From Amblyornis subalaris (lineage: Eukaryota > Chordata > Aves > Passeriformes > Ptilonorhynchidae), in the NCBI GenBank assembly GCA_018881555.1, contig JACAXG010000071.1:3788537-3852536 (forward strand): a stretch of DNA of 64,000 nt. The letters run 5' to 3'. Positions 1 through 10,721 of this stretch are shown in pieces (position 1 is the stretch's first letter; the number at the start of each line of letters is the position of its first letter). The translations under genes were made by a program, and so were the position numbers. A model generated the notes under the pieces. That model saw only the letters and a program-made list of their open reading frames with translations, was not told where the DNA came from and made no database searches.

Positions 1-688
1 AATAACTTANGCAATCTGTTTCTCTGGGACGGCAGATATTAAGGAGAGATGCAGCTGTTTTCAACATCTGCACTTATTTGTCACTTTTTTTTTTGTCACT
101 GATTGCAGCATTTCTTTTCATTCTCTGCCATCTCTTTGTGTGTGGACTTGTAAGTCTCTGGCTGTTCAGTGGGTTCAGGGTTCTCCATGGCTTCCTGCTT
201 TTGACAGAGAGAGACAAGCACTGGCCTGAAGCCTTGTCATGAACTTGTCCCTTTGATAACACCAGTGTAGGGGCCTTTGAAGGACTCGTGGGACAGAGAC
301 TCTATACTGCAGCCATGCAAAATGGTGTGTGGAGAAGTGCATGTAGAAATTCACTCAATCTTCCCAGAGTCAAAACCACACTTGTGCTCCGGTATAAAAA
401 CAGGGCGTAACATCAGAGAAGAGTTAGAGAAAGTATCACTTGAAAAAAATTGCTTTGCACAGAACTGTAGGACCTTTCATCACTGGCCAGCTGCTTTCAT
501 CCCATACATGTGCAGTTCTTCTCTCCAGGTGTGTCTAACTTATATTTGATCCTAAAGTTGTACTTTTCTTTAGTTCATTTTTTCAATGCTCTTCAGAAAA
601 CCTCTTCTAGAAGGGCAGAATGGAGTGGAAAATGTGAATTTCTGGTGCTGATGGTCAGGATAACTGTCCAGTCTGTATCTCTTTGCTA

Positions 689-869
689 CTTGAGCTTTAC
701 AGTGAACTTTCCTGTAAAATAGAGATGTCCTATTTCCTCTGTTTCCATCCTGACAGAAGCAAAAATTTCGATCTGAACTTGCACCTTATTGTAGTCAAGC
801 TGATTTCCGACAGTAAGACCTGGTCTTCCTCCTCTCACATTAGATAAAACTCTATGGGATGCTCCTGCC
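689..869 (-). other. Unidentified exon-like open frame
   Basis: A pyrimidine-rich acceptor-like site (CTTTTCTTCCAAAG) on the minus strand precedes an open frame that reads GRPGLTVGNQLDYNKVQVQI in its middle and ends at a stop near 686. It shares strand and protein-like composition with the frame at 2145-2359. No family is recognised. Confidence 0.2.
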
Positions 870-2144
870 TTCAGTGTTTCTTTGGAAGAAAAGACAGATA
901 TACCACGTTTAAAGCATGGTCTGGAATAGCCTTGAAGCAAATGCTGATGGGTCAGTGTGTAGGAGATCACTTTGCAAGTGAGAGGATACTGTTCTCCACC
1001 TGCTCAGGCCTGCAGACAGGAGAGCTACCAGATGACTGCAGTGTGCTGGCCTGAAGTAGCCAAAGCAGTGCTTGTCTGCAGGTATTTTCCAGGTCAAGCT
1101 GTGTTTTGACTGCTCCAGGTGTCCTGTTGTTGCCTGGACCTGTAATAAGGGTTCTTGATAGAGGCAAGAGTACTTTGGAGGTGATGAATAAGGAAGTGCC
1201 ACCCTCACCTGCTCATGGTAACTGTTCCTCACAGAGCAGGGTGTGGGATTATTTAACTCATTGTGGAGGCTGACATTAGTGTGCAGTATGAGTAGTAGNT
1301 TTGGGGTGGGTTTATGCCACTTAATTCAGACGTTTAATGAGAAAAGTATTCTGGGTTTGTGTGTGAGCTGCTTGTTCCTAGTAGACAGGCTATTATTCCT
1401 GGCACAGGACCAGTCATTGCATAAGCAAGTATTGTGCAGCCTTCTGCTGCTCAGCAGAGACTATCGGAGTCTATGAAAAGTGGAGATTTTCCAGCATCAT
1501 TAATTCAGGGGAGAATGCNGAAGCCCTGGCAAAGAAACAGATTGTATCCAGAAGATGTGTAGTTATGCTGGGAGAAATGAAAAGAATTGCAGAAAAACAC
1601 TATTATTGTTCTTTTGCTTGGTGAACTGCTTGCAGTGAGCATTTAATTTGTTCTTCATTTTCCCTTGCCTGGGGACTTAAAATCTGTTGTGTGGTTGGGG
1701 CTTTGCCCTAATTCCAACTCAGTGGAGAGATGCTGGTACATCNACTCCAGAGTAAACCACTGTTTGTGAGGCAAAACTCTTCACATTTTGTCCCTTGGTG
1801 CCTAAAATGTTAATGGGGAGTGAGCGGGACAGAGCACTCGGCAGGTTTATCAACAGCACTGGGCTGGNGATGCAAAGGGAAGGCAATAGGAGTGCCTGGA
1901 TCTGCAGGGATGTGGTGTGTTATANGGGACTGTCCCTTTAGCATGTTCATGGCTCCGTGCTGGAAGCAGCCCAACCGTTTTTCTTTACAAAATGGCTACA
2001 GGGTGTAAAGACATTGTGACCTCACGGTTCACAAAGGGAGATGGAGACCAAGCCATGAAGAGACTCAGACCACGAATTGAAGACATTTGGGCCCACAACT
2101 GCTGCTGAAACAAATGAGCTAGGCACCTAACTACTTNCCAATAC

Positions 2145-2359
2145 TTATCCTAGAATGACTGGCCTAACGGTGTCCCTGGAGCTCAGGAACAAAGTCTCCA
2201 GAGGCCCAGTGAGTGCTGGATCATCCCAGAAGTGATGGTCTCTGAGCGTTGCCTTCTGCATCGGTTCCTGTTGGACAGTAACCCGCTTCACGGTGGCGTA
2301 TTGGCGTTGATAGTTCTTGGGATAGTCAGGCTGCTTTGCTGGAAGTCCCTCAGTGGCAT
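2145..2359 (-). other. Unidentified exon-like open frame
   Basis: On the minus strand an acceptor-like TTTTCCAG (AG at 2361-2360) leads into 71 open codons ending in a stop at 2147-2145. The composition is protein-like, rich in Lys, Gln and Tyr (for example DYPKNYQRQYATVKRV). I do not recognise the family. It may be a terminal exon, a pseudogene fragment or chance. Confidence 0.25.
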
Positions 2360-3689
2360 CTGGAAAAGTGCAGTTTTGATGTTTCTGTTAGAGCTGCTTT
2401 GTACCCTCTTTTCTGATTTCTCTGCTCTCCTGCAACAAACATCAATCCTTGATAGACAATTCCAGTGAGGACTGCTGAATCTGTGCTACTTTGATTTATT
2501 TTCATCCTCCTTCCTTAATTCCTTCCTTAATTAATCATAGTTAAAGGACATGGATTGATATTCCCTTCTGGAGAATAAGTGAATGTTACCTGTAAGTTCA
2601 TAGCAGCTGCAGGTGTGATCCTACTATGGAATCCTGTGCAATTCTGGCAAACATATTTACTCACTATAGGTAAAACTGAAAAATGGCTTTATGGAGAAGT
2701 GCTTTCAGGGAAAGACATGAGACTGAATTTGGAGAAAAAGTAAAGTCTTTGCCTCTGTTCTGAAGGTTTACAGGCAAGCTGCTGGACAGGATCGTTCTTC
2801 TACTTTTCTTGCAAGGATATGGGGAAGATAAATTACTGATCAAATTATCTTGGTTACTGTGATAAGAACAGTATCTGAAGTGATAAGAACTTGCATATCA
2901 CTCTGCCCAGGTGCAGCTGAAGGTGATGATTAGAGAACTAGGCTTATTTATATAATCCCCCTTTCAGGAGACTTGGTTCCGTTTTCACGGTAGAATCCCC
3001 TCCACCTCTCCACCCCACCTGGCAGAAGAGAACAGACCTCTGCAGCACAAATGTGCACTGGCTTTGTATTCCAATTTCAAATGTGTTGAGTGCAATTTAC
3101 ATCTATAAATAGCAATATATTTGTTGTCTATACACAGGAGCTGTCAAGGTTGTTGCATTTGGGCTGTTTGGGGAGAGGGAGTGAGTTGTTTGGGAGGTTG
3201 GCAGTCCCCCAGTAGAGACACAAGTCAGGCCATAACTGAGGAGCTCACAGCCTCAGAAAGGTTTTGGAGCACTGCAGCTGCTGGCTCTCAGCAGACATGC
3301 TGTGAAGCTGAGATTGTGATAATGCACAGACCCATGTGGTGGCATTTTAGGTTGCTTATTGACATCTTTACACTCCTAAAATCTCAAGTAAACTGTAGGG
3401 TGAATAGGGTTTGTTTCCCTGACACAATAACCAGCTGAGAAACAGAACTTGCATGTGGAGATTTTTACTCTTCTCTAACAAAAAGGTGTTGCTGTTTGTT
3501 GCTTCACGATCAAATGAGCTCCCTTCTGTCTCATGTGTCTGACACAGCTCCACAACAAGCCCTTGTTTTGCAAAGCTCAGCCATAAGTCAATGTCATTTG
3601 CCTTTGAAGAACACTATATCAAAGGGCACATCAGATGCATCTTCAGAACCAGGCAGGAGTGTGTCATTTGCCTGCAGTCTTGTTCATCT

Positions 3690-3760
3690 CTTGCTTTTGA
3701 GGGCAGTTTGGATACAGCAGCAGCAGTAGAGTGCTGTGGTTTGGGAAAAGGAGTGGCTGC
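3690..3760 (+). repeat. Internal repeat, copy A (pair with 4935-5000)
   Basis: It shares CTTGCTTTTGAG, CAGTTT, GATACAGCAG/GATGCAGCAG and TTTGGGAAAA with the segment at 4935-5000, in the same order and strand with roughly equal spacing. This is either an old local duplication or two copies of an unknown dispersed repeat. Confidence 0.5.
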
Positions 3761-4934
3761 ACATAGAGGAAATGTTGCTTCTTCCTTTTCTCTTGGTATT
3801 TGTTAGCATCGGCTGTCTTTGTTTTGTCTTTTCACTATAACCTTTTTTTTTTCCCCAGTTAATGATCCAACTTTGACATGGAAAAAGTGGATGAAGCTCT
3901 AGGGAACTCATTAGAGGTTTTTCATGTCAGAATTTGACTCCAAATACATGAAGTCTAATCCTAAGCCTAGGAGATTTATACCAAGGCATGTGCTGAAGCC
4001 TCTGGCTGGAGGCTGTTGGGAGGGTCCATGTAAATGCCCTCACTTTACCTCTGCAGCCTCATTTGAGCCTTGCTTTTGCTGTCCCTGGAGCCCCTGGGTT
4101 TGCTGGGCACCTTGGAAAGGAGCTCTGGGAAGAATCCAAGAAGGATGGAAAGGAGCATCCTCCTGTCCTGCTTGTGGGAGCCGAGTGTTCACCCAGCTTT
4201 GGAGTACTTGACCCTGTGCTACCAGGAGCTTTGGGGGCTGTCAGTGGCACACTAAAACACTGGGATTCATACTGGAGCTGTGGGATGGGCCAGTCCAGGG
4301 CTGAGACCCAGGCAAGGGCACCTGGAGACCCTCTGGGCTGTTATCTCTGAGTATCTGGTTACACACCAAACCTGTTCCTTTGGTGCCCTCCATTTTGCTC
4401 TCTTTCAATTGCAGTTTCTGAGAAACTAAAACTCCAAAGAACTGTTGGTAAAATGAGCAGTTTGGTTCTGACTTGCTCAGTTTTTCAGTTGCAGCAGAGT
4501 TCAGACAAAGGTGCACACGTCAAACTGTTGGCTCTGCAAACCAAAAGATTTCAGGGGATCAAGAACAAAGCTCCGCTCAGAAGTCTGACATGGAGACCCA
4601 AAGGCAGCTGCTGCTGCTGCTAGTCTGGGAAAAGGCCTTTTTCCCATTTTCCATGTTTGTGCCATGTTTGTGCTTGTTGAGACTCTGTGTTTCAGGGGAG
4701 ATTGAATAAGACCCATGTAATTTTTGATAGCTTTCCAAATGCTCCCCATCAGTGTGTCCAACATGGGGCAGATTGACACAAAAATGGACTTGGAGGAATA
4801 ACCCTCCCAGAAGTGGAGGAACTGGCTGATCAGTAAGTGGGGAAGTATCTCTCCTCCACCTTTGTGACACACCCTGCATGCAAGCAGAATGAAGCTGATG
4901 CTGTAGAAGGAAATGTCAGTGCTTTTGTGATTCA

Positions 4935-5000
4935 CTTGCTTTTGAGACCAGTTTAGATGCAGCAGGGGGAGTGCCGGGCTTTGGGAAAATGAGTAAATGG
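4935..5000 (+). repeat. Internal repeat, copy B (pair with 3690-3760)
   Basis: This is the second copy of the pair, in direct orientation about 1.2 kb away. It is slightly shorter than copy A because it lacks part of the CAG run. Confidence 0.5.
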
Positions 5001-5332
5001 AAGAAAAGCTGACTTTCCTCTGATCTCTTCTGCTCGGGAAGGGTTCCTGTGTGGTTATTGTGTTTTGTGGCTATTCTGGTTTTGAATTAGCATCACTGAA
5101 CTGGAATACTGTCAAATCTGAGAGGAACTGCAGAGGTTCACAGTCGAGTGCTTGGTGTCTCAAAGTGAATCAAGATGCGGTTGTGGCNTCCTGGAATGAT
5201 GGTCTCAGCTACCAGTGTTCCAGCCTGTTTTGTTTCGTGAACCTTTTAGCAGCCTTAAACCAGCTACTGCATCTATTTCGAGAGCACCTGTTTAATGCCA
5301 GTAAACTACAAAACAGGTTCTCTTGTCCACAG

Positions 5333-5424
5333 ATAATGGTCCCCAACTGCAGGGCACGGGGGTGGCTGGGCTTCCTGCCAGCTGCCCTCGGAGGCTGCTG
5401 ACCTGCACCGCCAGGGACTGCGTG
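5333..5424 (+). other. Exon-like unit on the plus strand
   Basis: An acceptor (TTGTCCACAG, AG at 5331-5332) and a strong donor (GTAAGA at 5425) bracket 92 bases. One frame is open but shows no recognised motif. A noncoding RNA exon is as likely as a coding one. Confidence 0.2.
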
Positions 5425-6285
5425 GTAAGAGTTTGTATGGAGGCACTTTGCCTCTTCCAAGCTGTGAATCACGTCAGCTGGTAGAGAGCAGGGCAATCTC
5501 TAAAGGCAATGTTTAATCTTCTCTTGTTTGTTTTCTTAAGATGAAACAATTTATATTTTTGACATCTTTGTCAGCAGCTGTCCACTAAGGAGCTTGTCAG
5601 CCTGCCCTAAACAGTGCAAACTCCTTTATCTTCCTAGTGCTTGTGATGAGAAATGAATTATAAGTTGAAAAAAGAGGCTTGGCAGTGCAGAAGAGAAGGG
5701 CCTTGACAGGTTTTGAAGTCTGTGAAATGAAAAATAGATCAGACAAGCCTGTGCTCCCAGCTGCTTTTTGCATCCTTACCTCAACAAAATGATTACCACT
5801 TATTTAGACAGACTCACTGGAATGAGGGAGGCTTGTGGTGAGCTCAGTGCTCAGCATATTGCTACCTAGAGCATGCCAAGATGCTTACCTGGGTTTTGTG
5901 GTCAGAGAGGTAAAATACAGGAGGGAAGAGCGAGGAAGGTGTTGTCCAGTTAGGTAGGGAGGGAACAAGTGCTTTTCTGTTGGAGTAACTGGAAGCTTCT
6001 ATCCTGTTCTTTCTTCCCTCTGCTCTCTGGCACAAGTGACCTCATTAGCTGTGGTGCTGCTCGTTATCCCCACACGTGTGCAGCTCCCTGTGGCTGGGCT
6101 TTGCAGGCTGGTGCTGCTGGAGCTCTCTGGTGCTGCCTGAGCCCAGCAGAGCCCCAGCTGACAGTGCTCACCAGCATCTTCAAGGGAGATGCTTTGCACC
6201 TGGTGACCCCTGCTTCCAGCAGACTGCTGCTGAAAGGTGTGCTTAAATGCCTCACCGAGAGCTGTGCTGAGACTCATCACCCGGT

Positions 6286-6312
6286 GGGAGGGGGAGGGGG
6301 GGGCGGAAGGGG
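6286..6312 (+). other. G-rich quadruplex-prone run
   Basis: Four G tracts (3, 5, 8 and 4 Gs), the first three split by single A bases and the last by CGGAA. It lies in noncoding DNA beyond LRRC75B. Confidence 0.5.
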
Positions 6313-7679
6313 CAGTGGTACCTCCTGTGCGGCTTCAGCTTCCGCCCTGCTACCTGGCATAGGTCCCACGCGAGGCTGACCATCCGCAGCCTGCACAGAG
6401 GGGGAGGCTGGGAAACTGAAAATTATGGAGAGAGCCTGGTGTCTCCATCTTGATCCTGAGGGGTGTGTGCTGCTCTAAGCACCTGAGGTTGCAGCCCTGC
6501 ACCAGCAAATACCTCCTAAGGAGAATATTCAATATTCAGTTCTGCTGTGTTACTTGGCAGAAGACAGGCTCACTGCAGGGCAGGTGTCCCCTGATTTAGG
6601 AGCATAACTAAGCTCGTCCCTCCGGGTATCCNTGAGGAGACTTCAATTAGCAGCTCATCCCTTTAATCTCCTTTGAGAGCCCTGAGCTTTCTCATTCAGT
6701 GCAAGGAAAGGCTCATTTGGGTTGTGTCATTTTCCCTGGTTTGTGAAAATTGCAGATTTGGGGCCTCCAGGCCTGCTCCTTGAGCACGCACCTCATCTGC
6801 AGGGGGGCATTGGGGCAGTTTCCAGCTCTAGAGCTGGATCCACTGTGCTCTCCAGAGTCCCTCACCTGTCCGTGTGGTCAGGAGCTGGCAGGGAGCAGCT
6901 GTGTGTGCTGGGATTGTTTCTCCACAGCTAAGTTGCAGCCCATCAGAGTTCATCCAAGAAGCAGTGGCAGGATCTCGTAATTTGCATTTGCATGTATTTA
7001 TTCACAACCAGCTCTCCATGGGGAGGTTTCTGTGGCAAAGCAACCAAGTGCATATAGAGGAATAAACACGGATGCCACAGCTGCTCATCTGAACCAGTCT
7101 GTTTCCTGCTTTATCTCCAGCTCCTGGAATTGCCAGCTGGCAGATGGCATTGCCAGGGATTAGCAGAGAATTCCCCTGCAAGGGGCTGAATGTCTCATGC
7201 CTGTCCTGCTGGGTAGCAGAGCTCAGACTGACAGCACAGCTTCGAGCAGGGCTGGAGACAGGCTGGGGCTGGGCCAGGGNCTCTGCAGGGAAGAGCTGCG
7301 TCAGGGGTGCACTGCACCCTGGGGGTCTTGCCTCATTTTGGGGGGTGCCACTGTTATGGAAAAGCTGTGAAGATGCCTTGATGCAGAGCCCTAGGAGGAC
7401 AGTGCTCAGAGCCAAAGACCAAATGTTCAGCAGCTCTGCTCCCTCTTTCTAGATATGCACTGGCTCACCAGGCAGCTCCAAGCCTTCATTTAAATGCTTT
7501 GTGCCCGAGTTTNCTTCTTGGCACAGAGCAGAGTGCTGCTGTGCTTAGACTGTAAGAGTTTAAGCAGATATTGCTGACATTTGAAATGCTTTTCATTTTT
7601 GCTGAAAGGTATTTTGGAAGGAAAAGAAGAAAAAATTAATACCATCTCTTCCACAGCAGGGAAGGAAACCGAGGGCTGA

Positions 7680-8262
7680 GCCTGGAGAGTGGTGGTAAAT
7701 GGAGTTAGAACCAGCTGGGGCTGGTCACTAGTGGGGTTCCCCAAGGCTCAGTATTGGGACCAGCCCTGTTTCATGTCTTTATTGATTATTTGGATGAGGG
7801 GATCGAGGGCATCCTCAGTAAGGCCACAGGTGACACCAAGGTGGGTGGGAGTGTTGATGTGCTGGAGGGCAGGCAGGCTCTGCAGAGGGATCTGGACAGG
7901 CTGGATCCATGGGCNGAGGCCAATTGTGTGAGGTTCAACAAGGGCAAATGCTGGATCGTGCACCTGGGTCACAACAACCCCAAGCAGCGCTCCCAGCTTG
8001 GGGAGGAGCAGCTGGAAAGCTGCTCGGTGGAAAAGGCCAGTGGCATCCTGGCTTGTATCAGCAATAGTGTGGCCAGCAGGTCTGGGTTGTCAAACACTGA
8101 ACAGGCTGTGCAAGGCAGTGGTTGAGTCACCATCCCTGGAAATATGTAAAAGAGGTGTAGATGTGACACTCAGGGACGTGGTTTAGACTTGGCAGTGCTG
8201 GGTTAATGGCTGTGCTCATGACCTCAAAGGTCTTTTCCAATGGAAACGATTCTATGATTCTT
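7680..8262 (+). mobile_element. Decayed CR1 LINE fragment, 3' part
   Basis: One frame reads [19 protein letters not shown] and [21 protein letters not shown], a typical CR1 reverse transcriptase segment, and the 3' end closes with CGATTCTATGATTCT. The normal FADD active-site motif is changed (ATGD), the frame breaks, and an internal deletion near 8090 joins the reverse transcriptase region straight to the terminal region. It cannot be active. One N lies inside (7915). Confidence 0.93.
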
Positions 8263-9069
8263 TACGATACTACACTGAGAAGGGAAAAATGAGTTGTGAG
8301 AAGAGAGGCAGGTGGTGACCTTTGTGCAGGTTAACATGAAGGTTATGAGGTCCTGCACCTGTGACCAGAGTGCAGATGGGACTGGGTCCAGCATTTGCAG
8401 TGTCAGGTTGTAGAACTCAGCACAGTGTCTCTAAACTCAACTTTCTTCTGCAGAGAACTGGATTTATTCGGGGCTTTTGGTGGTTGATCAAAGACACCAA
8501 TACCTTCCAGTGCCCTCACACTCTTGGTCTGAAGGGAACAGGTCACTTGAAAAAAATCACCAATTTACTTCTTGCAATGTCTTGTAAAATTAGTAAAGAG
8601 CATGAAAGTTGTATCTATTCCATGTGGATTTGTGTGGTTTCATATATGAGAGTTGCTTATATATGGTGAGATTCACAGAGACAATCAGCAGAGGAAGACA
8701 AAGTTACCATTGTTAATTTAGAAGAGTGAGAATTTATATGTTTTTTTTTTAATACGTCTCATTTCTTTAACTTTTAACTCTTTCAAAAACACATCTACTC
8801 TCTGAATTCCTGTGGGGACAGATAATTGAGAGGACTTGACCTAAATCTCATCAGTTTCTTTCAACCAGCCCCTTGCCACACAAAGGGTGGCAGCCTACCA
8901 CACATTAACACCCATGTTTCTCTTTCCTTAAAGGAATGAACCACTCTGACAAACATGAATGGTACCTGATCCTCTCCCATGCTGCTCAGGCACTGCATGA
9001 GGACTCTGGTCCATATTCCAAGATTCACGAACAACCCAGATACTCGGACTCTGAACTGCTTCACACTCA
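8263..9069. other. Noncoding stretch between CR1 and LRRC75B 3' end
   Basis: Nothing is recognised apart from a short T run near 8740-8750. Confidence 0.6.
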
Positions 9070-9338
9070 TGTCCAAGAGAACTCTTTATTACGTTTACAT
9101 AGAGCATGAGCAATGTGGAAAACACGGGAAATTCTGCATCAGTGGCTTGGTTTTTGGACAGCATTGGAAATGGCAATGCAGCTGCTCACATCGTGTCTGT
9201 ATTATGAGGCGTGCAGTGTGCCACGAGGAGCCAAAGCTTTGCACTTCCGATTGGGAAGTGCCCACCTCTGGCACATTCACTGCTTGTTCCTCTAGTGCCA
9301 CGGTTAGGTGCTGAGCTGTCAGCTTTTCCTCAATTTCA

Positions 9339-9384
9339 CTTGGAACTTGTGATTGTAGTACCTTGGAACTTGTAATTTTAGTAC
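9339..9384. repeat. 23-bp direct tandem duplication
   Basis: Two adjacent 23-base copies, 9339-9361 and 9362-9384, start with CTTGGAACTTGT and end in TAGTAC. They differ at two positions. They lie in the inferred LRRC75B 3' UTR. Confidence 0.9.
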
Positions 9385-9426
9385 AAAAGCAGTTTTTGAA
9401 ACCAATCCTACTAATCCACAAGACCG

Positions 9427-9483
9427 CTCCCCTTCCCTCTCCTCCCCCCTCCTCCCATCCCATCCCAACTCATCCCATCCCCC
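9427..9483 (-). other. G-quadruplex-prone tract in LRRC75B 3' UTR
   Basis: On the transcript strand this stretch holds at least six runs of three or more G separated by 2-7 bases (GGGATGGG spacing). It meets the usual G3+N1-7 rule for a possible RNA quadruplex. Folding is inference. Confidence 0.5.
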
Positions 9484-9855
9484 ATGCTCCCACCAACACA
9501 TACCTCCTTCCCCTCCCTCTCACCCCGGTCACACAGCAAATATCCTGATGCTGCAGTTCCAAGCCATGTGTCCGCCCCAGCCTATGTGATCCAATGGTCT
9601 CTGACCAGGTCCCTTTGTTCAGACGTTCATACAAAACACACAATAGGAAAAAAACAAAACAAAAGGAGCCAGACACAAGAGGGAGACACACTGCCGGGCT
9701 CCAGCTCTGGCTTCTGAGCCCTTCCACTACGCTCCACAGCACTAGGCTCTTGGGGTGCCTCCTTTCACACTCAAGGCTGCAGGCCCCAAGGTTTCCAAGG
9801 TGCATAGGAAAAGGAAGAAAGGAAGTAAACTACAAGNCTGTTTCTGTTTTAGGTT

Positions 9856-9880
9856 CCCCCCCATCCCTTTCCCTCAACCC
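9856..9880 (-). other. Second G-quadruplex-prone tract in LRRC75B 3' UTR
   Basis: Read on the minus strand it contains four G runs (3, 3, 3 and 7) separated by TTGA, AAA and AT. It lies about 320 bases after the stop codon. Confidence 0.5.
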
Positions 9881-10198
9881 AATGGCTGCTGGAGGATATT
9901 CTTGACTCCGACAGGTTTTTTCCCGTCTTCCAGTGAGACCCTGCCTGGGGACCAGGTTCACTGTAAGTCACTGGTTCCTCTCCGGAACGCGGGCAATGGG
10001 TTTGGCAGCGAGGGGAGGGAGCGGAGCACGTTGTGGGGGGACGACAGGCTTTTGTCTCACAGCAGGTGTGGGGGAGATGTCAGGGAAGGCGAGAGAAGAG
10101 CCAAGGGAAGCCGGTCAAGCTGGCCCTCCGCTAGATGTTTGTACCCAAAACCTCTCCTTGGGGCGGCTTCAGTGTGCCAGCGCCGGCCCGTTGTTCAG

Positions 10199-10721
10199 TC
10201 ACCTCTCGCAGCCCTGCTGAGAAAAAGCACGTGGCGGGGTGCTTCCGGCTGCTTCATCCTCTGGCTGGCTGCCCTCGTGCCCGCCGGCGATCTCAGAGTC
10301 GCAGTCAAGCGCCTCATAGATGGTCGGCAGCGTGGTCTGCTGGCTGAGGCGCTTGCGCAGGCCCACGAGCAGCGGCTGCGGCATGGAGGAGACGTCCACG
10401 TTGTTGCCGAGGTCAACCCAGGCCAGGCAAGGGAACTTGTTCATGTCCTTCATGGTGTCAGTCAGCTCCTTCATGGTCGCCCGCGTCAGGCGGTTGCCGT
10501 TGAGGGACAGGTGGGTGAGCTTGGGCAGCGCCCAGAGGAAGGGCAGCAGCAGGCGCACCATGTCATCGTTCAGCTCCGTGAAGCTCAGGTCCACAGAGGT
10601 GAGGTGGTCCCCGTTGTTCTGCAGGTAGTAGGCCATGCGGTGCACATCCCGCATGGTCAGTGGGATCCCTGACAAATCCATGGAGTCCTGGCTCACCTTC
10701 TTCTGCAGGCTGGTCTTCAGG
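10199..10721 (-). CDS. LRRC75B: LRRC75B coding exon 4 (Cys167 to stop)
   Basis: The acceptor ATTAG has AG at 10723-10722, and the exon runs to a stop codon at 10201-10199. It carries the leucine-rich repeats: VDLSFTEL (210-217), LTHLSLNGNRLT (235-246) and LAWVDLGNNVDV (266-277), followed by PQPLLVGLRKRLS. The last 30 or so residues (from about 311) are acidic, Gly/Ser-rich and likely disordered. The GC-rich exon also gives long open frames on the opposite strand, which are shadows. Confidence 0.96.

Larger units (their letters stand above)
1..7679. other. Left flank, no recognised gene
   Basis: I recognise no gene here. In human order SNRPD3 would lie on this side, but I find none of its coding sequence, so only its 3' UTR or intergenic DNA could be present. 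Items seen: unidentified open frames near 689-869 (-) and 2145-2359 (-), an exon-like unit at 5333-5424 (+), a pair of related segments at 3690 and 4935, and a G-run at 6286-6312. Confidence 0.6.
9070..10198 (-). other. LRRC75B: LRRC75B 3' UTR (inferred)
   Basis: The sequence downstream of the LRRC75B stop is noncoding. An AATAAA on the minus strand at 9090-9085, followed by GT-rich DNA, is the best polyadenylation signal I see, so the cleavage site is placed near 9070. The UTR would be about 1.1 kb. It contains a 23-base tandem duplication (9339-9384) and two runs of G3 or longer tracts in transcript sense (9880-9856 and 9483-9427). The end is inferred from motif only. Confidence 0.5.

Noticed and set aside
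4501..4935. 144-codon minus-strand frame
   Set aside because: Low-complexity alanine run from GCT repeats, no family match, and no splice or start context. Probably chance.
1..9069. SNRPD3 or GUCD1 coding sequence expected from human gene order
   Set aside because: I looked for Sm-domain and GUCD1 peptide patterns on both strands and found none. Any such gene must lie outside the window.
9755..10672. 305-codon plus-strand open frame
   Set aside because: It overlaps LRRC75B exon 4 on the opposite strand and has no recognisable domain. The minus strand is clearly the coding one.
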